Below, piece after piece: positions 51,596 to 60,716 of a DNA stretch of 64,000 nucleotides; the stretch's first letter is position 1, and every line of letters starts with the position of its first letter. Origin of the DNA: Siphonobacter aquaeclarae (lineage in GTDB: Bacteria; Bacteroidota; Bacteroidia; Cytophagales; Spirosomataceae); contig NZ_FNGS01000004.1 of the NCBI RefSeq assembly GCF_900103285.1, forward strand, positions 353,960 through 417,959, in the 5' to 3' direction. Under the pieces are notes generated by a model that worked only from the letters and a program-made list of their open reading frames with translations, had not been told where the DNA came from and searched no databases. Made by a program: the position numbers and the translations under genes.

Positions 51596-53914
51596 CTATT
51601 TCAGCTGAAGTGTCAGCTTCAGAGGCTGCTGGTTTCGGATGATGTCGACTCCGATATGGCCTTTCCAGTTGGAAGCCTGGTAGACGTTCAGCAGGTCGGC
51701 GCAGGTTTTGACCGGTTGCCCGTCTGCCGAGCGGATGACATCTTTCGCCAGTATGCCTGATGTGGCGAGTAGTCCGCCCGTTTCCACTACAATTACCCCC
51801 GTTTCGTCGGGCAAGCCATATGCCGAGCGCTCGCCGAGGCCTTCCACGTTTTTGACCTTCCCTCCCAGGAATGCCGCACGTGCCGACCGGCTAGCGAGGG
51901 ACTGCATCGAAATGGGCTGCGGAATAGCCGGTTTTGCCGCCATTTTCTTCAAATCCGCACTGACTACACCGAAATCATCCATCGGAAAATTCCGGAATCC
52001 GAGGGCGAGTGCCGGAGAGGTATCTTTCACACGGTAGTCACCCGTAGCCGCCGCCACAAACTGCGGGTCTCCGGCGGCGCTGTGGGCATCCGTCCCCGAC
52101 TGCCGTGCCGCAGCCAGTGCGGACGTATCCGGAAAAAGGTTGAAGTCGATATGCGGCCCCCAGTCGTCCACCTGAATCGGGAAATACGGCTTCATGACGA
52201 TGTTCCGTTCGAAGCGGTCTCCGCTGTTCCGGAACCACACGTGCGGATGGAAGGAATTGTTAACCAGCACGTTATTCTCCACTTTCCGGTAAAAACCCTC
52301 CCGTAGCTTCAGTCCGCCGTTGAGGCAGACATTGTGGTGAATGTAGTAATTCGACGAGCCATCGTCCAGATCAACGTCCCAGCCGTGATCGCACCGGAAA
52401 CGGTTGTACCGGATCACCGTCTGATGCTGCGCATCCAGCAAAATCAGTTCCGGATGGGCGGCCGCCAGGCTATCCATGTACCGGCGGTTCGGGCTCCAGT
52501 ACCGATCGCGCCCCCAGGAGTTGAAGGCGCCGTGGTCGCCGGTTTCGAGCACGGTTTCGAACACGTCGTTGTGTTCGAGGATATGCCCGCCCCAGGCGCC
52601 GTCGCCAATGTTGATACCGGCCCGTGGCGTATGGTAAATGGTATTGTGGGAAACGACGATACCTTCGGCCATTTCGATCTGCACGCCTGTTGCCTGCTTT
52701 TCCATCTGCCCGACGTGGTGGATCAGGTTGTCAAATGCCACGCAACCTTTCGGATAAGCATTGGATTTGGGTCCGGGCGTCCGGTCGAGCGCGGCATACG
52801 GCTGGGAATGTTCATACCGGAACAACGGTGAGCGTACCGCAGCAGAATCCCCGACGAAGGCAATCGCGCTTGCGCCGGTATGGTGAATGTGGCAACTGCG
52901 GATGGTATCGTTCCGGTTGTACTTACTCAGGAAAACGGCGTTACCTCCCACGGCGGCAAACTCGCACCGGCTGATCCGGCAGTTTTCAGTCCCTTCGAGT
53001 GTCACAACGCCGCCCCGGTAGATCGTCCAGTCGCTGCGCAGCAGCGGCTCTTTTGTCTCCATGAACGTCCGCTCGTTGTGTGCGAAGCGGATACCTTCTA
53101 CTGCCACGTTCCGGAGAGGACGAGCCGGGGTGCCTTTCAGCTCCAGGGTATTTTTCAGGCGGGAGACGACAACAGTAGCCGGCGGTGTTCCTTTTCGCGG
53201 GAAATAGTAGAGAATCCGCTTCTGCCGGTCGGCAAACCATTCTCCCGGCGCGTCCAGTTCCTCGAAGATGTTTTCCACCATCCGGTGCTGTTTGTGCAGG
53301 GGAGCGGGCCGGTTGTTCTGCCAGCCGCCATCGAGTTGCAGGCCGCCTTTTTCATCCTTTCCGGTGATGCGGTAATGAAACCCGCCCCATTCTCCGGCGT
53401 GGAGGCCGTGAACATAGCCTCCTGCGGGATGCTGCCAGCGGGCTACGCGCTCCGGCGCGAGGGCGTCGGCGGCAGTACCTCCGAATACCCGCGCCTGCGG
53501 ATCTTCGTTCGGGTACCGGGCGAGGGGCTCGGAGCGTTCGTCCACATACAGGCGTTCAAAAGGCACATCATCCGGCAGTTCGGCCTGAAAAATACCGTCC
53601 CGGAAGGGCTTCCAGCGCAGGGTCAGGAGTCGGCCGGCACTGAGCGTGACATTTTCCTTTTCATACGGACGAATCGTGAGCGAGGAAAACTGTCCTGCCC
53701 GGATTTCGACTGTTTCCGGAAGGTAGTAGGTACCCTCCCGCAGCTGAATGACGACGTCTCCGCCTTTTTTCTGAAGCGCAGCGGCCAGTGTTTTCATCGG
53801 CCGGCCGGGGGTACCGGGGTTGGCGTCGTTGCCGGAGGGAGACACTGTCCGGACGACAGACTGGGCGCCGGCCGTCAGCCCGGCCAATAGCAGGCAGCAA
53901 ATCAGTTTATACAT
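51596..53914 (-). CDS. secreted right-handed beta-helix protein with C-terminal PDZ domain, GH141-like
   Basis: Exported polysaccharide-active candidate, 772 residues, signal peptide ending TAGAQ. An N-terminal segment with SPSGNDANPGTPGRPMKTLAAA starts a pectate-lyase-like helix; a central part has FERLYVDERSEPLARYPN. Parallel beta-helix repeats follow (about 260-640; many NxI/HxN coils such as ISRCEFAAVGGNAVFLSKYN). Residues from about 685 form a PDZ-like domain (VIVVETGGLLATSGILAKDVIRSADG). The layout resembles GH141 fucosidase/xylanase proteins. It lies three bases after susD on the same strand. Glycosidase activity is inferred, not proven. Confidence 0.72.
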   Translation of the reverse strand: MYKLICCLLLAGLTAGAQSVVRTVSPSGNDANPGTPGRPMKTLAAALQKKGGDVVIQLREGTYYLPETVEIRAGQFSSLTIRPYEKENVTLSAGRLLTLRWKPFRDGIFQAELPDDVPFERLYVDERSEPLARYPNEDPQARVFGGTAADALAPERVARWQHPAGGYVHGLHAGEWGGFHYRITGKDEKGGLQLDGGWQNNRPAPLHKQHRMVENIFEELDAPGEWFADRQKRILYYFPRKGTPPATVVVSRLKNTLELKGTPARPLRNVAVEGIRFAHNERTFMETKEPLLRSDWTIYRGGVVTLEGTENCRISRCEFAAVGGNAVFLSKYNRNDTIRSCHIHHTGASAIAFVGDSAAVRSPLFRYEHSQPYAALDRTPGPKSNAYPKGCVAFDNLIHHVGQMEKQATGVQIEMAEGIVVSHNTIYHTPRAGINIGDGAWGGHILEHNDVFETVLETGDHGAFNSWGRDRYWSPNRRYMDSLAAAHPELILLDAQHQTVIRYNRFRCDHGWDVDLDDGSSNYYIHHNVCLNGGLKLREGFYRKVENNVLVNNSFHPHVWFRNSGDRFERNIVMKPYFPIQVDDWGPHIDFNLFPDTSALAAARQSGTDAHSAAGDPQFVAAATGDYRVKDTSPALALGFRNFPMDDFGVVSADLKKMAAKPAIPQPISMQSLASRSARAAFLGGKVKNVEGLGERSAYGLPDETGVIVVETGGLLATSGILAKDVIRSADGQPVKTCADLLNVYQASNWKGHIGVDIIRNQQPLKLTLQLK

Positions 53915-53917
53915 AGT

Positions 53918-55357
53918 TTATTGATACGCCGGGTTTTGCGCGATGTTGTTGTTGGTGATTTCGGTATCGGGAATGTACCAGGTTTCGTTGTAGGCGCCAA
54001 TCGGGTGGACGAGGTCCGTTTTCAGGACCGTCTGAATCCGGCTCAGGGTACCCGTACGCTTGAGGTCAAACCAGGAGCTTCCCTCCAGGTGAAGCTCCCA
54101 CTTCCGCTCCATGAGCACCGCCTGCCGGAACGCGTCTTTCGACAGTCCCGACAGGTCGGGCACATGCGCCGGGTTGGACTTATCCACACGCGCTCTCCAC
54201 CGTATTTTGTTGATCCAGGCATAGGCGTTTGCCGGTCCGTTTACCTCGTTCTCCGCCTCCGCAGCAATGAGGTACATCTCCGCCAGCCGGATCACCGGCA
54301 GCGAGAAATCCACCAGGGCGGTCGATGCCGACTGTAGTGTCCGGTTATCAATCAGGCTGTTTTTGACGAATTTCTGAAAAAAGACGGGCAGTACTTTTCC
54401 ATCCGGACCGGCATAATCACTCCGGATACCCCAGGCCTTCCGCTGGTCTCCCGCCGGGAAGCTACCGACAAACCAGGTGGCCGGATTCAAAAAGGTATTA
54501 TATCCTGCCGCCGTACACGACATACTATGCAGACCGTTTCCACCCAGACCGGCGATAAACTGGACCTCCCAGATACTCTCCGACGTATAGGCCATGTTCT
54601 GAAATACCTTCGAATAATCGTCGAGCAACTGATACTTCCCGGAGTTGATAACGGCCACGGCCTTGTCCCGGGCCTGCTGGTAGTACTCCGTCTTGTTCGT
54701 CGGTTTGCCTGCCATCGCCAGGTATACGCGCGCCAGCATGGCCGTGGCTACCCATTTCGAAACCCGGCCCTGTTGGGGAGGAGTGTCGGCCAGACGGGCC
54801 TCGGCGTAGGTCAGGTCGTCGACAATAAGCTTATATACTTCAGCCTGAGGCGCCCGTGCGATCTGTACCTGGGCATAGTCGGTAATGGGCGTCGTCCGGA
54901 GCGGCACATCCCCGAAAAACTGCACCAACTGAAAGTAAGCGAAGGCGCGAAGGCAGCTGGCTTCTGCCGAGAGGGCTTCCTTTGCCGCGGTTTCGATGGT
55001 GGAAGTACCCAGCTTATCCAGGACGAAATTCGCGTTTTTGATCAGGGAATAGTTGTTCGACCATTCCCCCCGGACATTATAGAAAAACGGCTGGTGATTG
55101 TTCTGGTACGTCGGCAAGGCCTGCTCAATCGAGGAAGACGGCGCCCCGCAAATGTCACTGAACATCTCCCGCATACCCAGGTTATTTTGTCCGAAATACC
55201 CGGTCATGGAGGAATAGATGCCTTTGACGGCCGTTTCATAGCTCGCCTTTGTAGTGAAGAAAGCGTCCGGACTGATGAAGGTTTTCGGAGATTCCTTCAG
55301 GCTGTTGTCGCACCCGGCCAGCAACAGTCCCGCGAAAAGAATAGCGTATCGTTTCAT
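53918..55357 (-). CDS. SusD/RagB family nutrient-binding lipoprotein
   Basis: Surface lipoprotein that captures glycan and closes over the SusC channel, 479 residues. The lipobox LAGC (Cys16) is followed by the SusD pattern: SPDAFFTTKASYETAVKGIYSSM, ALSAEASCLRAFAYFQLVQFFGDVPL and the C-terminal NKIRWRARV, FRQAVLMERKWELHLEGSSWFDLKRTG. TPR-like helices are expected in the first half. It is 12 bp downstream of susC and three bases upstream of the beta-helix gene. It pairs with the SusC here by position. Confidence 0.93.
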   Translation of the reverse strand: MKRYAILFAGLLLAGCDNSLKESPKTFISPDAFFTTKASYETAVKGIYSSMTGYFGQNNLGMREMFSDICGAPSSSIEQALPTYQNNHQPFFYNVRGEWSNNYSLIKNANFVLDKLGTSTIETAAKEALSAEASCLRAFAYFQLVQFFGDVPLRTTPITDYAQVQIARAPQAEVYKLIVDDLTYAEARLADTPPQQGRVSKWVATAMLARVYLAMAGKPTNKTEYYQQARDKAVAVINSGKYQLLDDYSKVFQNMAYTSESIWEVQFIAGLGGNGLHSMSCTAAGYNTFLNPATWFVGSFPAGDQRKAWGIRSDYAGPDGKVLPVFFQKFVKNSLIDNRTLQSASTALVDFSLPVIRLAEMYLIAAEAENEVNGPANAYAWINKIRWRARVDKSNPAHVPDLSGLSKDAFRQAVLMERKWELHLEGSSWFDLKRTGTLSRIQTVLKTDLVHPIGAYNETWYIPDTEITNNNIAQNPAYQ

Positions 55358-55369
55358 GTGTCTGTTTCG

Positions 55370-58300
55370 TTAGAAATTGATCTTAACCCCTCCCGTAATG
55401 GATTTCATAGACGGGTACACGCCCCGGTCCCATCCGTTGATCGACGCTGCCGACCACGACGCCTCCGGGTCATAGCCGGTGTACTTCGTCAGCGTCAGGT
55501 AGTTCTGCGCGCTGACATACACCCTCGCCGAAGCGATTTTGAGCGAGCGCAGCAACTCTTTACTCAGGGAGTAGCCCAGGGTGATATCCCGGAGCTTCAG
55601 GTAAGAGCCGTTTTCGACCCACAGGCTGTTGGCATAGTCCCGGATGGCACTGCCACTGTTGGCAGAAGGGCGGTCAAACTGATTGCCGGTACCTGTCCAG
55701 CGACCGTTGAAGGCTTCGAGCGTCGGCGTCCAGCGGCCGTTCATCGTGATGTTGTACTTCCGGAATTCGTTGACGATGTCATTTCCGTACGATCCGACGA
55801 ACAGCAGGGTCAGGTCAAACTGTTTGTAGCTGATGGTATTGTTGAAGCCAAAGGTGAACTTCGGTTCCAGGCGGGTAAGGGTGATGCGGTCGTTGCCGTC
55901 GATGACCGAATTGCCGTCTGTGTTCTGGAATTTGTAGTCGCCGGCCTTCTTCGTCGGCTCTCCGTTTGTTTTTGCTTCTTCGTCAGATTGGTAGATACCC
56001 AGCACTTTATACCCGTACAACTGCATCATCGACTGCCCCGTGATGATCGGAAACCAGTTACCTCCTGTCCCTACTTCCTTGTAAGTCAACGGTTTGCCGG
56101 AGGCGTCTTTGCCGAGATCGAGTACTTTGGTCCGGTTGTGGGAGAAGGTCAGGACGGAACTCCACTTGACGTCGCCGGTGGTATTCTGCGTTGTAAGCTG
56201 AAATTCAAAGCCCCGGTTGCGTACCGCGCCGATGTTTTGCAGCACGGAGCCAAAGCCGGAGGTCGGCGGGAGCGTCACATTGAGCAGCAGGTCGGTCGTC
56301 TTTTTGTTGTAATAATCCGCCGTAAACTGCACCCGTTCGTTAAAGAGACCGATGTCGATACCCAGGTCGAGCTGCGCAGTAGTCTCCCATTTCAGGTTGC
56401 GGTTTTCGAGCGCGCCCTGAACATAGCCGACGTTGACCTGGTTGTTGAACGTCACACTCACGTTGCTCAGGTTCGCCAGTGTCTGGTACGCAGAGATGGC
56501 CTGATTGCCCGATTTTCCATAGCTCGCCCGGAGTTTGAGGTTGGAGAGCGAGGGCAGGCTTTTCAAAAACGGTTCTTCCGACACCCGCCAGGCGAGTGCG
56601 CCCGAGGGGAAAAAGGCGAACTTGTTATTCTCTCCGAACTTCGAGGAGCCGTCGTACCGGCCCGTCACCGTTGCGAAGTATTTTCCCCCGAAATTGTAAT
56701 TAAGCCGCCCGAGGTACGAAACCAGGGTATAATCGGAGTAGCCCGTAGAAGGCTGCGCTTTGGTATTGGCCGACTGGATATTGTTATTCTGGTACAGATC
56801 GGTCAGGAAGTCAATGGCGGTGCCGCTGCTCAGGTTTTCCGATTTATTGCTTTGAAAGGTAATCCCGCCGAGCAGGTCGAAGGTATGCTTCCCCGCCTGC
56901 CGTGCATAGGTCAGCAGGTTTTCATTGACGAAGGTCATGCTGTTGCTGTATGACTTCGACGCCCGCCCGTTCGGCGCGCCCTGAGAGATCGTCGCCGGGA
57001 TGTACGAATCGTTTTTGTTCCAGTTGTTATCCAGCCCGGCGCTCAGGCGCAGTTTCAGGCCTTTGATAATCTGGTAGGATAGCGCCGCATTGCCGAGGAT
57101 ACGCAGGTTGAGCGACGGATTCCATTTCTCCCGGGCCGTACCGACCGGGTTGGTCGTCCCCCACGAAACACCGGTGAAGCGGGTATAGTCTCCGCCTGGG
57201 GAATACACGCCCACGGTCGGCGGCATCACCATTGTCTGAAAAGGTACTCCGCCCCCGTCGGCGCTGGGGTAGTCGGCTTGAAAATAACGGGATTGCTGGA
57301 GGGACAGGCTTACGTTGACGTCCAGCTTTTCATTGATTTTCTGATCGAGGTTTCCGCGGAAAGACAGCCGGCGGAAGTTCGAGTTTTCAATGATGCCGTC
57401 CTGATCAAAATACCCGAAAGACGTGTAGTAGCGGGTAGACGCCGACCCGCCCGACAGGGCAATGTCGTGGTTTTGCACCCGCGCCGGGCGGTAGACGAGG
57501 TCCTGCCAGTCGGTACCGGTACCGAGGCTGTCGAGCTGGCTGGCCGTCCACGGTAGTTTCTGGCCATCATTCGTCGCTACTTCATTCTGCAATTGTCCGA
57601 ACTGCCGGGCGTTGATGAGTTTGATTTTCCGGCGGAGCGTCTGTACGCCGAGGTAGCCGTTGTAGGTTACCTGCACTTTGCCTTCTTTTCCTTTTTTGGT
57701 GGAAATCAGGACGACGCCGTTCGCGCCGCGGGAGCCATAAATCGCTGTGGCAGAGGCATCTTTCAGTACTTCAATCTGTTCGATATCGTCGGGATTGAGC
57801 TGGGCACTAAGGCCGTCGAGCGGCAGCCCGTCCACCACATACAGCGGATCATTCCCGCCGGCTATCGAGTTGGTACCGCGGATTTTGATCGACACATACT
57901 CTCCCGGCTGGCCCGAGCGCTGGATGACCTGCACTCCCGCCGCCTGGCCCTGAAGTGCCTGCGCGATATTCGATACCGCTTTCACCTGCGTGATATTCTT
58001 TGAGGAAATAGAGGATACCGATCCGGTGAGGTCGGATTTTTTGACCTGCCCATAGCCTACCACTACTACTTCGTTGAGCGCGCGCACATCGGCCTCAAGG
58101 CTGATATCCAATGAAGTACGCCCGTCTGCCGATACTTCCCGGGTCAGGTACCCGACGGAGGAAAAGACAAGCGTAGCCGGGCCGTCAGGGATTTCGAGGC
58201 GGTAGTTTCCGTTTTCGCCGGTAGTCGCACCCCGCTGGGTACCCCTGACCACCACGTTGACACCCGGTAGTCCGTTTCCCTGTGTGTCGGAAACGCGGCC

Positions 58301-58723
58301 GGTCAGGATGCGGTCGACCGGCACCTGCCTCGCCGGTTCCGTTTCCGCCGGTACTTCTTCCTTCGTATTCAGGACGATCGAATGCGGACCGGTTACTCTA
58401 TACGAGATACCCAGGGGGTCGAGCAGAACAGGCAATACCTGCCCGAGCGATTGGTTTACGGCCGTCACCGACGCGGGCCGGTCGGCACGGATGGCTTTCG
58501 GACTGTAGGTAAACCGCACCTGCGTTTCCTTTTCCAGTTGGCCGAGGACATTCTTCAGCGGCCGGTTCTCCACCCGGATCGACACCGGCCGTTCCAGCAC
58601 GTTTTGCCCCGGTGCTTCCGTCGCAAAAGCCAGGCTTACCGTCGTCAGCGCCAGGCATAGTTGTGTGACACTTACCCTCATGATACGCAAAAGCAGACCA
58701 TTCGTTTGTACCGAATTTTCCAT
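55370..58723 (-). CDS. SusC/RagA TonB-dependent glycan transporter with STN domain
   Basis: Outer-membrane importer of oligosaccharides, 1117 residues from the start at 58723 (MENSVQTNGLL). A signal anchor is followed by a secretin/TonB N-terminal (STN) domain (about 45-115) that contacts the anti-sigma factor. A carboxypeptidase-regulatory domain (VSDTQGNGLPGVNVVVRGTQ) and the SusC box SLEADVRALNEVVVVGYG come next, then the plug and the barrel, ending GGVKINF. The STN domain, with FecR and the ECF sigma gene upstream, indicates trans-envelope induction. Gene order FecR-SusC-SusD-beta-helix is a compact polysaccharide utilisation locus. Confidence 0.95.
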   Translation of the reverse strand: MENSVQTNGLLLRIMRVSVTQLCLALTTVSLAFATEAPGQNVLERPVSIRVENRPLKNVLGQLEKETQVRFTYSPKAIRADRPASVTAVNQSLGQVLPVLLDPLGISYRVTGPHSIVLNTKEEVPAETEPARQVPVDRILTGRVSDTQGNGLPGVNVVVRGTQRGATTGENGNYRLEIPDGPATLVFSSVGYLTREVSADGRTSLDISLEADVRALNEVVVVGYGQVKKSDLTGSVSSISSKNITQVKAVSNIAQALQGQAAGVQVIQRSGQPGEYVSIKIRGTNSIAGGNDPLYVVDGLPLDGLSAQLNPDDIEQIEVLKDASATAIYGSRGANGVVLISTKKGKEGKVQVTYNGYLGVQTLRRKIKLINARQFGQLQNEVATNDGQKLPWTASQLDSLGTGTDWQDLVYRPARVQNHDIALSGGSASTRYYTSFGYFDQDGIIENSNFRRLSFRGNLDQKINEKLDVNVSLSLQQSRYFQADYPSADGGGVPFQTMVMPPTVGVYSPGGDYTRFTGVSWGTTNPVGTAREKWNPSLNLRILGNAALSYQIIKGLKLRLSAGLDNNWNKNDSYIPATISQGAPNGRASKSYSNSMTFVNENLLTYARQAGKHTFDLLGGITFQSNKSENLSSGTAIDFLTDLYQNNNIQSANTKAQPSTGYSDYTLVSYLGRLNYNFGGKYFATVTGRYDGSSKFGENNKFAFFPSGALAWRVSEEPFLKSLPSLSNLKLRASYGKSGNQAISAYQTLANLSNVSVTFNNQVNVGYVQGALENRNLKWETTAQLDLGIDIGLFNERVQFTADYYNKKTTDLLLNVTLPPTSGFGSVLQNIGAVRNRGFEFQLTTQNTTGDVKWSSVLTFSHNRTKVLDLGKDASGKPLTYKEVGTGGNWFPIITGQSMMQLYGYKVLGIYQSDEEAKTNGEPTKKAGDYKFQNTDGNSVIDGNDRITLTRLEPKFTFGFNNTISYKQFDLTLLFVGSYGNDIVNEFRKYNITMNGRWTPTLEAFNGRWTGTGNQFDRPSANSGSAIRDYANSLWVENGSYLKLRDITLGYSLSKELLRSLKIASARVYVSAQNYLTLTKYTGYDPEASWSAASINGWDRGVYPSMKSITGGVKINF

Positions 58724-58734
58724 AGATTTGGGTT

Positions 58735-58804
58735 GCCGTCGCTGACGGCTGTTTTTGTTTTGAACAGGCAAAAACACTCCTTCCTGACCTGTTCGCAGCA
58801 GGTC
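58735..58804 (-). promoter_or_regulatory. leader hairpins of susC
   Basis: Two inverted repeats lie in the 151 bp between fecR and susC. GACCTG-N7-CAGGTC (58786-58804) is the first. GCCGTC-GCT-GACGGC (58735-58749) lies 11 bases before the susC ATG and could affect translation. No TAnnTTTG element is evident here. Confidence 0.4.
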
Positions 58805-58874
58805 TGGAAACGGGCCGGTGGTATTCGCAGTACTGCCGGCTTTATTTATTGATAATGAAAGCGGTGGTTCGTTT

Positions 58875-59915
58875 TCAGTCGCATCCCTTGCCGTAAATCA
58901 CGACCTGGCCGTCTGTCAGTTCGTAGCGGGCGTGGATGGCTTCACAGATCAGGTTCAATTGCTGAAACAGAGACTCCCCCGACAGGTCCGACGTCAGGTT
59001 GCAATGCTTCAACACATCGGGGTCGTACGTAATCCGGATACCATAGGCGTTTTCTAGCGTGGTGAATACGGTGGACAACGGCGTCTCTTCAAACCGGAAA
59101 TCGCTGAACTGCTCAGGCGTGATGATCTGCCGCGGCGCCGGAACGAGCTTCCGGATCACTTCCTCTTCGGCCGACGGAAACACGGCCTCCTGATTCGGCG
59201 TCAGGATCATTTCCTGTGATGTTCCCTGCTTCTTCCGGGAAAATACCGTCACCTTTCCTGTCCGCACCGATACAACTACCTGCTTGTCCGGAAAGGCGCG
59301 GATGGTAAACGATGTACCGATGACCCGCGTCACGACATAGTCTGAATACACCAGAAAAGGTTTTTCGGGATTTTTCGTGACTTCAAAAAACGCTTCTCCG
59401 GCCAGGTATACCTCCCGCTTGTCTCCTTCAAACCGGGCATTGTAGCTGAGTTTGCTGTTGGGTTCGAGGACGACGACGCTCCGGTCGGGCAGCTCCACCC
59501 GTTTCGACTGCGGGGTGGTATTGACCACTTCCGTCAGGTCGCGGTCGGGCGCCATACGCCCGTACCCTTCCCGCCCGGTACTCCGCAGCCGGTAGTACGA
59601 AAACACGCCTGCGCCGCCCAGCAGCAACAGCAGTACTGCCACGCGGGCCAAAACGACCCACCGGCGCAGGGGACGTACTTTCAATTTTTCTTCAAGGCTT
59701 TCCCAGATAAGCCCCGCCTCGCCGGCAGGTATGGCAGGACGGGCGGCGACCGACAGGTTCCGGACATACTGCCTCGCCTGGCGGATGTCTTCCGCCTGCT
59801 CCGGATGCCGGTGCAGGTAGGCTTCCCAAAACGCTTCGTCCCCGGCGGTGGGTGTCAGTACCCAGCGGACAAAGGCTTCGTCCCGGACAAAATCAGCATA
59901 GTTCTTTTCAGACAT
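58875..59915 (-). CDS. FecR family anti-sigma factor
   Basis: Inner-membrane regulator that holds and then activates an ECF sigma factor on signal from SusC, 346 residues. The cytoplasmic N-terminal region (1-82) has the DUF4880-like VRDEAFVRWVL start. A single membrane helix lies at about 86-108. The periplasmic FecR domain (about 130-240) contains KRVELPDRSVVVLEPNSKL and AGEAFFEV. The C-terminal DUF4974 (STN-like) domain has FSDFRFEETPLSTVFTTLENAYGI. It lies on the strand of susC and opposite the ECF gene, with 157 bp between the two divergent starts. Confidence 0.94.
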   Translation of the reverse strand: MSEKNYADFVRDEAFVRWVLTPTAGDEAFWEAYLHRHPEQAEDIRQARQYVRNLSVAARPAIPAGEAGLIWESLEEKLKVRPLRRWVVLARVAVLLLLLGGAGVFSYYRLRSTGREGYGRMAPDRDLTEVVNTTPQSKRVELPDRSVVVLEPNSKLSYNARFEGDKREVYLAGEAFFEVTKNPEKPFLVYSDYVVTRVIGTSFTIRAFPDKQVVVSVRTGKVTVFSRKKQGTSQEMILTPNQEAVFPSAEEEVIRKLVPAPRQIITPEQFSDFRFEETPLSTVFTTLENAYGIRITYDPDVLKHCNLTSDLSGESLFQQLNLICEAIHARYELTDGQVVIYGKGCD

Positions 59916-60072
59916 GGTATCGGACCGTTCTGAATTCTAAATCCGCAGAGAGTCCGTTTGTACTCATATCTTCCAATAATTTCTTTTGATTTTTTTATTT
60001 TAACGGTTAACGGGTATCTGCCCGAAATACCGGTCTTATCCGGGATGACGACAACCGTCTGATTCTCACACG

Positions 60073-60639
60073 ATGAGCGAGCCCCACTCCGATATCCTGC
60101 TCTGGAAGCGCTTCAAGGAAGGCGACCGCCCGGCCTTTGCCGCTTTGTACGACCGGTATATCCAGGAGCTGCTGACGTACGGGTATCGGGTGACGTCCGA
60201 CAGGCAACTCATCCGCGACGCCATCCAGGATCTCTTTCTCCACCTCTGGACGTCCCGCGAAAACCTCGCCGATACCGATTCTGTGCGCTATTACCTCTTT
60301 CGCTGCCTGCGCAACAGCCTCGTCAAATCGGTGCGGCAGGAGCAGATGCAGTCGTCGCTGCCCGAAGCCTGCTTTCACCTCCCCGCTCCGGAAACGGACG
60401 AAACAGACGCCGATCAGATCCGGCGGTTGCACGCGGCTATTCAGCAGCTTTCCCCGCGCGAGCAGGAGGTCATCCAGCTCCGGTATGTGCACAACTTCAG
60501 TATTCAGGAAGTAGCCGATATGCTGGGGATTACGAACCAGTCAGTCCGGAATACGCAGTACCGCGCACTGGGACATCTCCGCGAAGCGTTTGACTACTGG
60601 ATCTGGGTAACGGTGCTGCTCACGGGCAGTTCCCTGTAA
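60073..60639 (+). CDS. ECF RNA polymerase sigma factor
   Basis: Alternative sigma-70 factor that probably drives the adjacent SusC/SusD locus, 188 residues. Region 2 (about 20-88) contains AFAALYDRYIQELLTYGYRVT and AIQDLFLHLW. Region 4 (about 130-178) has LSPREQEVIQLRYVHNFSIQEVA followed by the helix-turn-helix LGITNQSVRNTQYRAL. The C-terminus ends in a short hydrophobic stretch (YWIWVTVLLTGSSL) beyond the HTH. It is divergent from fecR; no clear TAnnTTTG element precedes it. Confidence 0.93.
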   Translation: MSEPHSDILLWKRFKEGDRPAFAALYDRYIQELLTYGYRVTSDRQLIRDAIQDLFLHLWTSRENLADTDSVRYYLFRCLRNSLVKSVRQEQMQSSLPEACFHLPAPETDETDADQIRRLHAAIQQLSPREQEVIQLRYVHNFSIQEVADMLGITNQSVRNTQYRALGHLREAFDYWIWVTVLLTGSSL

Positions 60640-60687
60640 TCTTCGTCGATTTTCGGAGGCTACTAGCCTGTTCTTCCGGGTTTGCTC

Positions 60688-60695
60688 TATTTTTG
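60688..60695 (+). promoter_or_regulatory. putative -7 element of the YfhO-type gene
   Basis: TATTTTTG matches TAnnTTTG and lies 21 bases before the ATG at 60717. The -33 region has no clear TTG. Confidence 0.45.
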
Positions 60696-60716
60696 TGCCT
60701 TTCCATCGTAGCACGC

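Noticed and set aside
54527-56953. 808-codon open frame on the plus strand opposite susC/susD
   Set aside because: It is antisense to two strongly supported genes, has no recognisable domain, and its Arg/Val/Gly-heavy composition is what the complement of GC-rich coding DNA gives.
60001-60072. Search for a TAnnTTTG promoter before the ECF sigma gene
   Set aside because: Only A/T-rich sequence and partial matches (TTCTTTTG-like) were found, so no site is reported.
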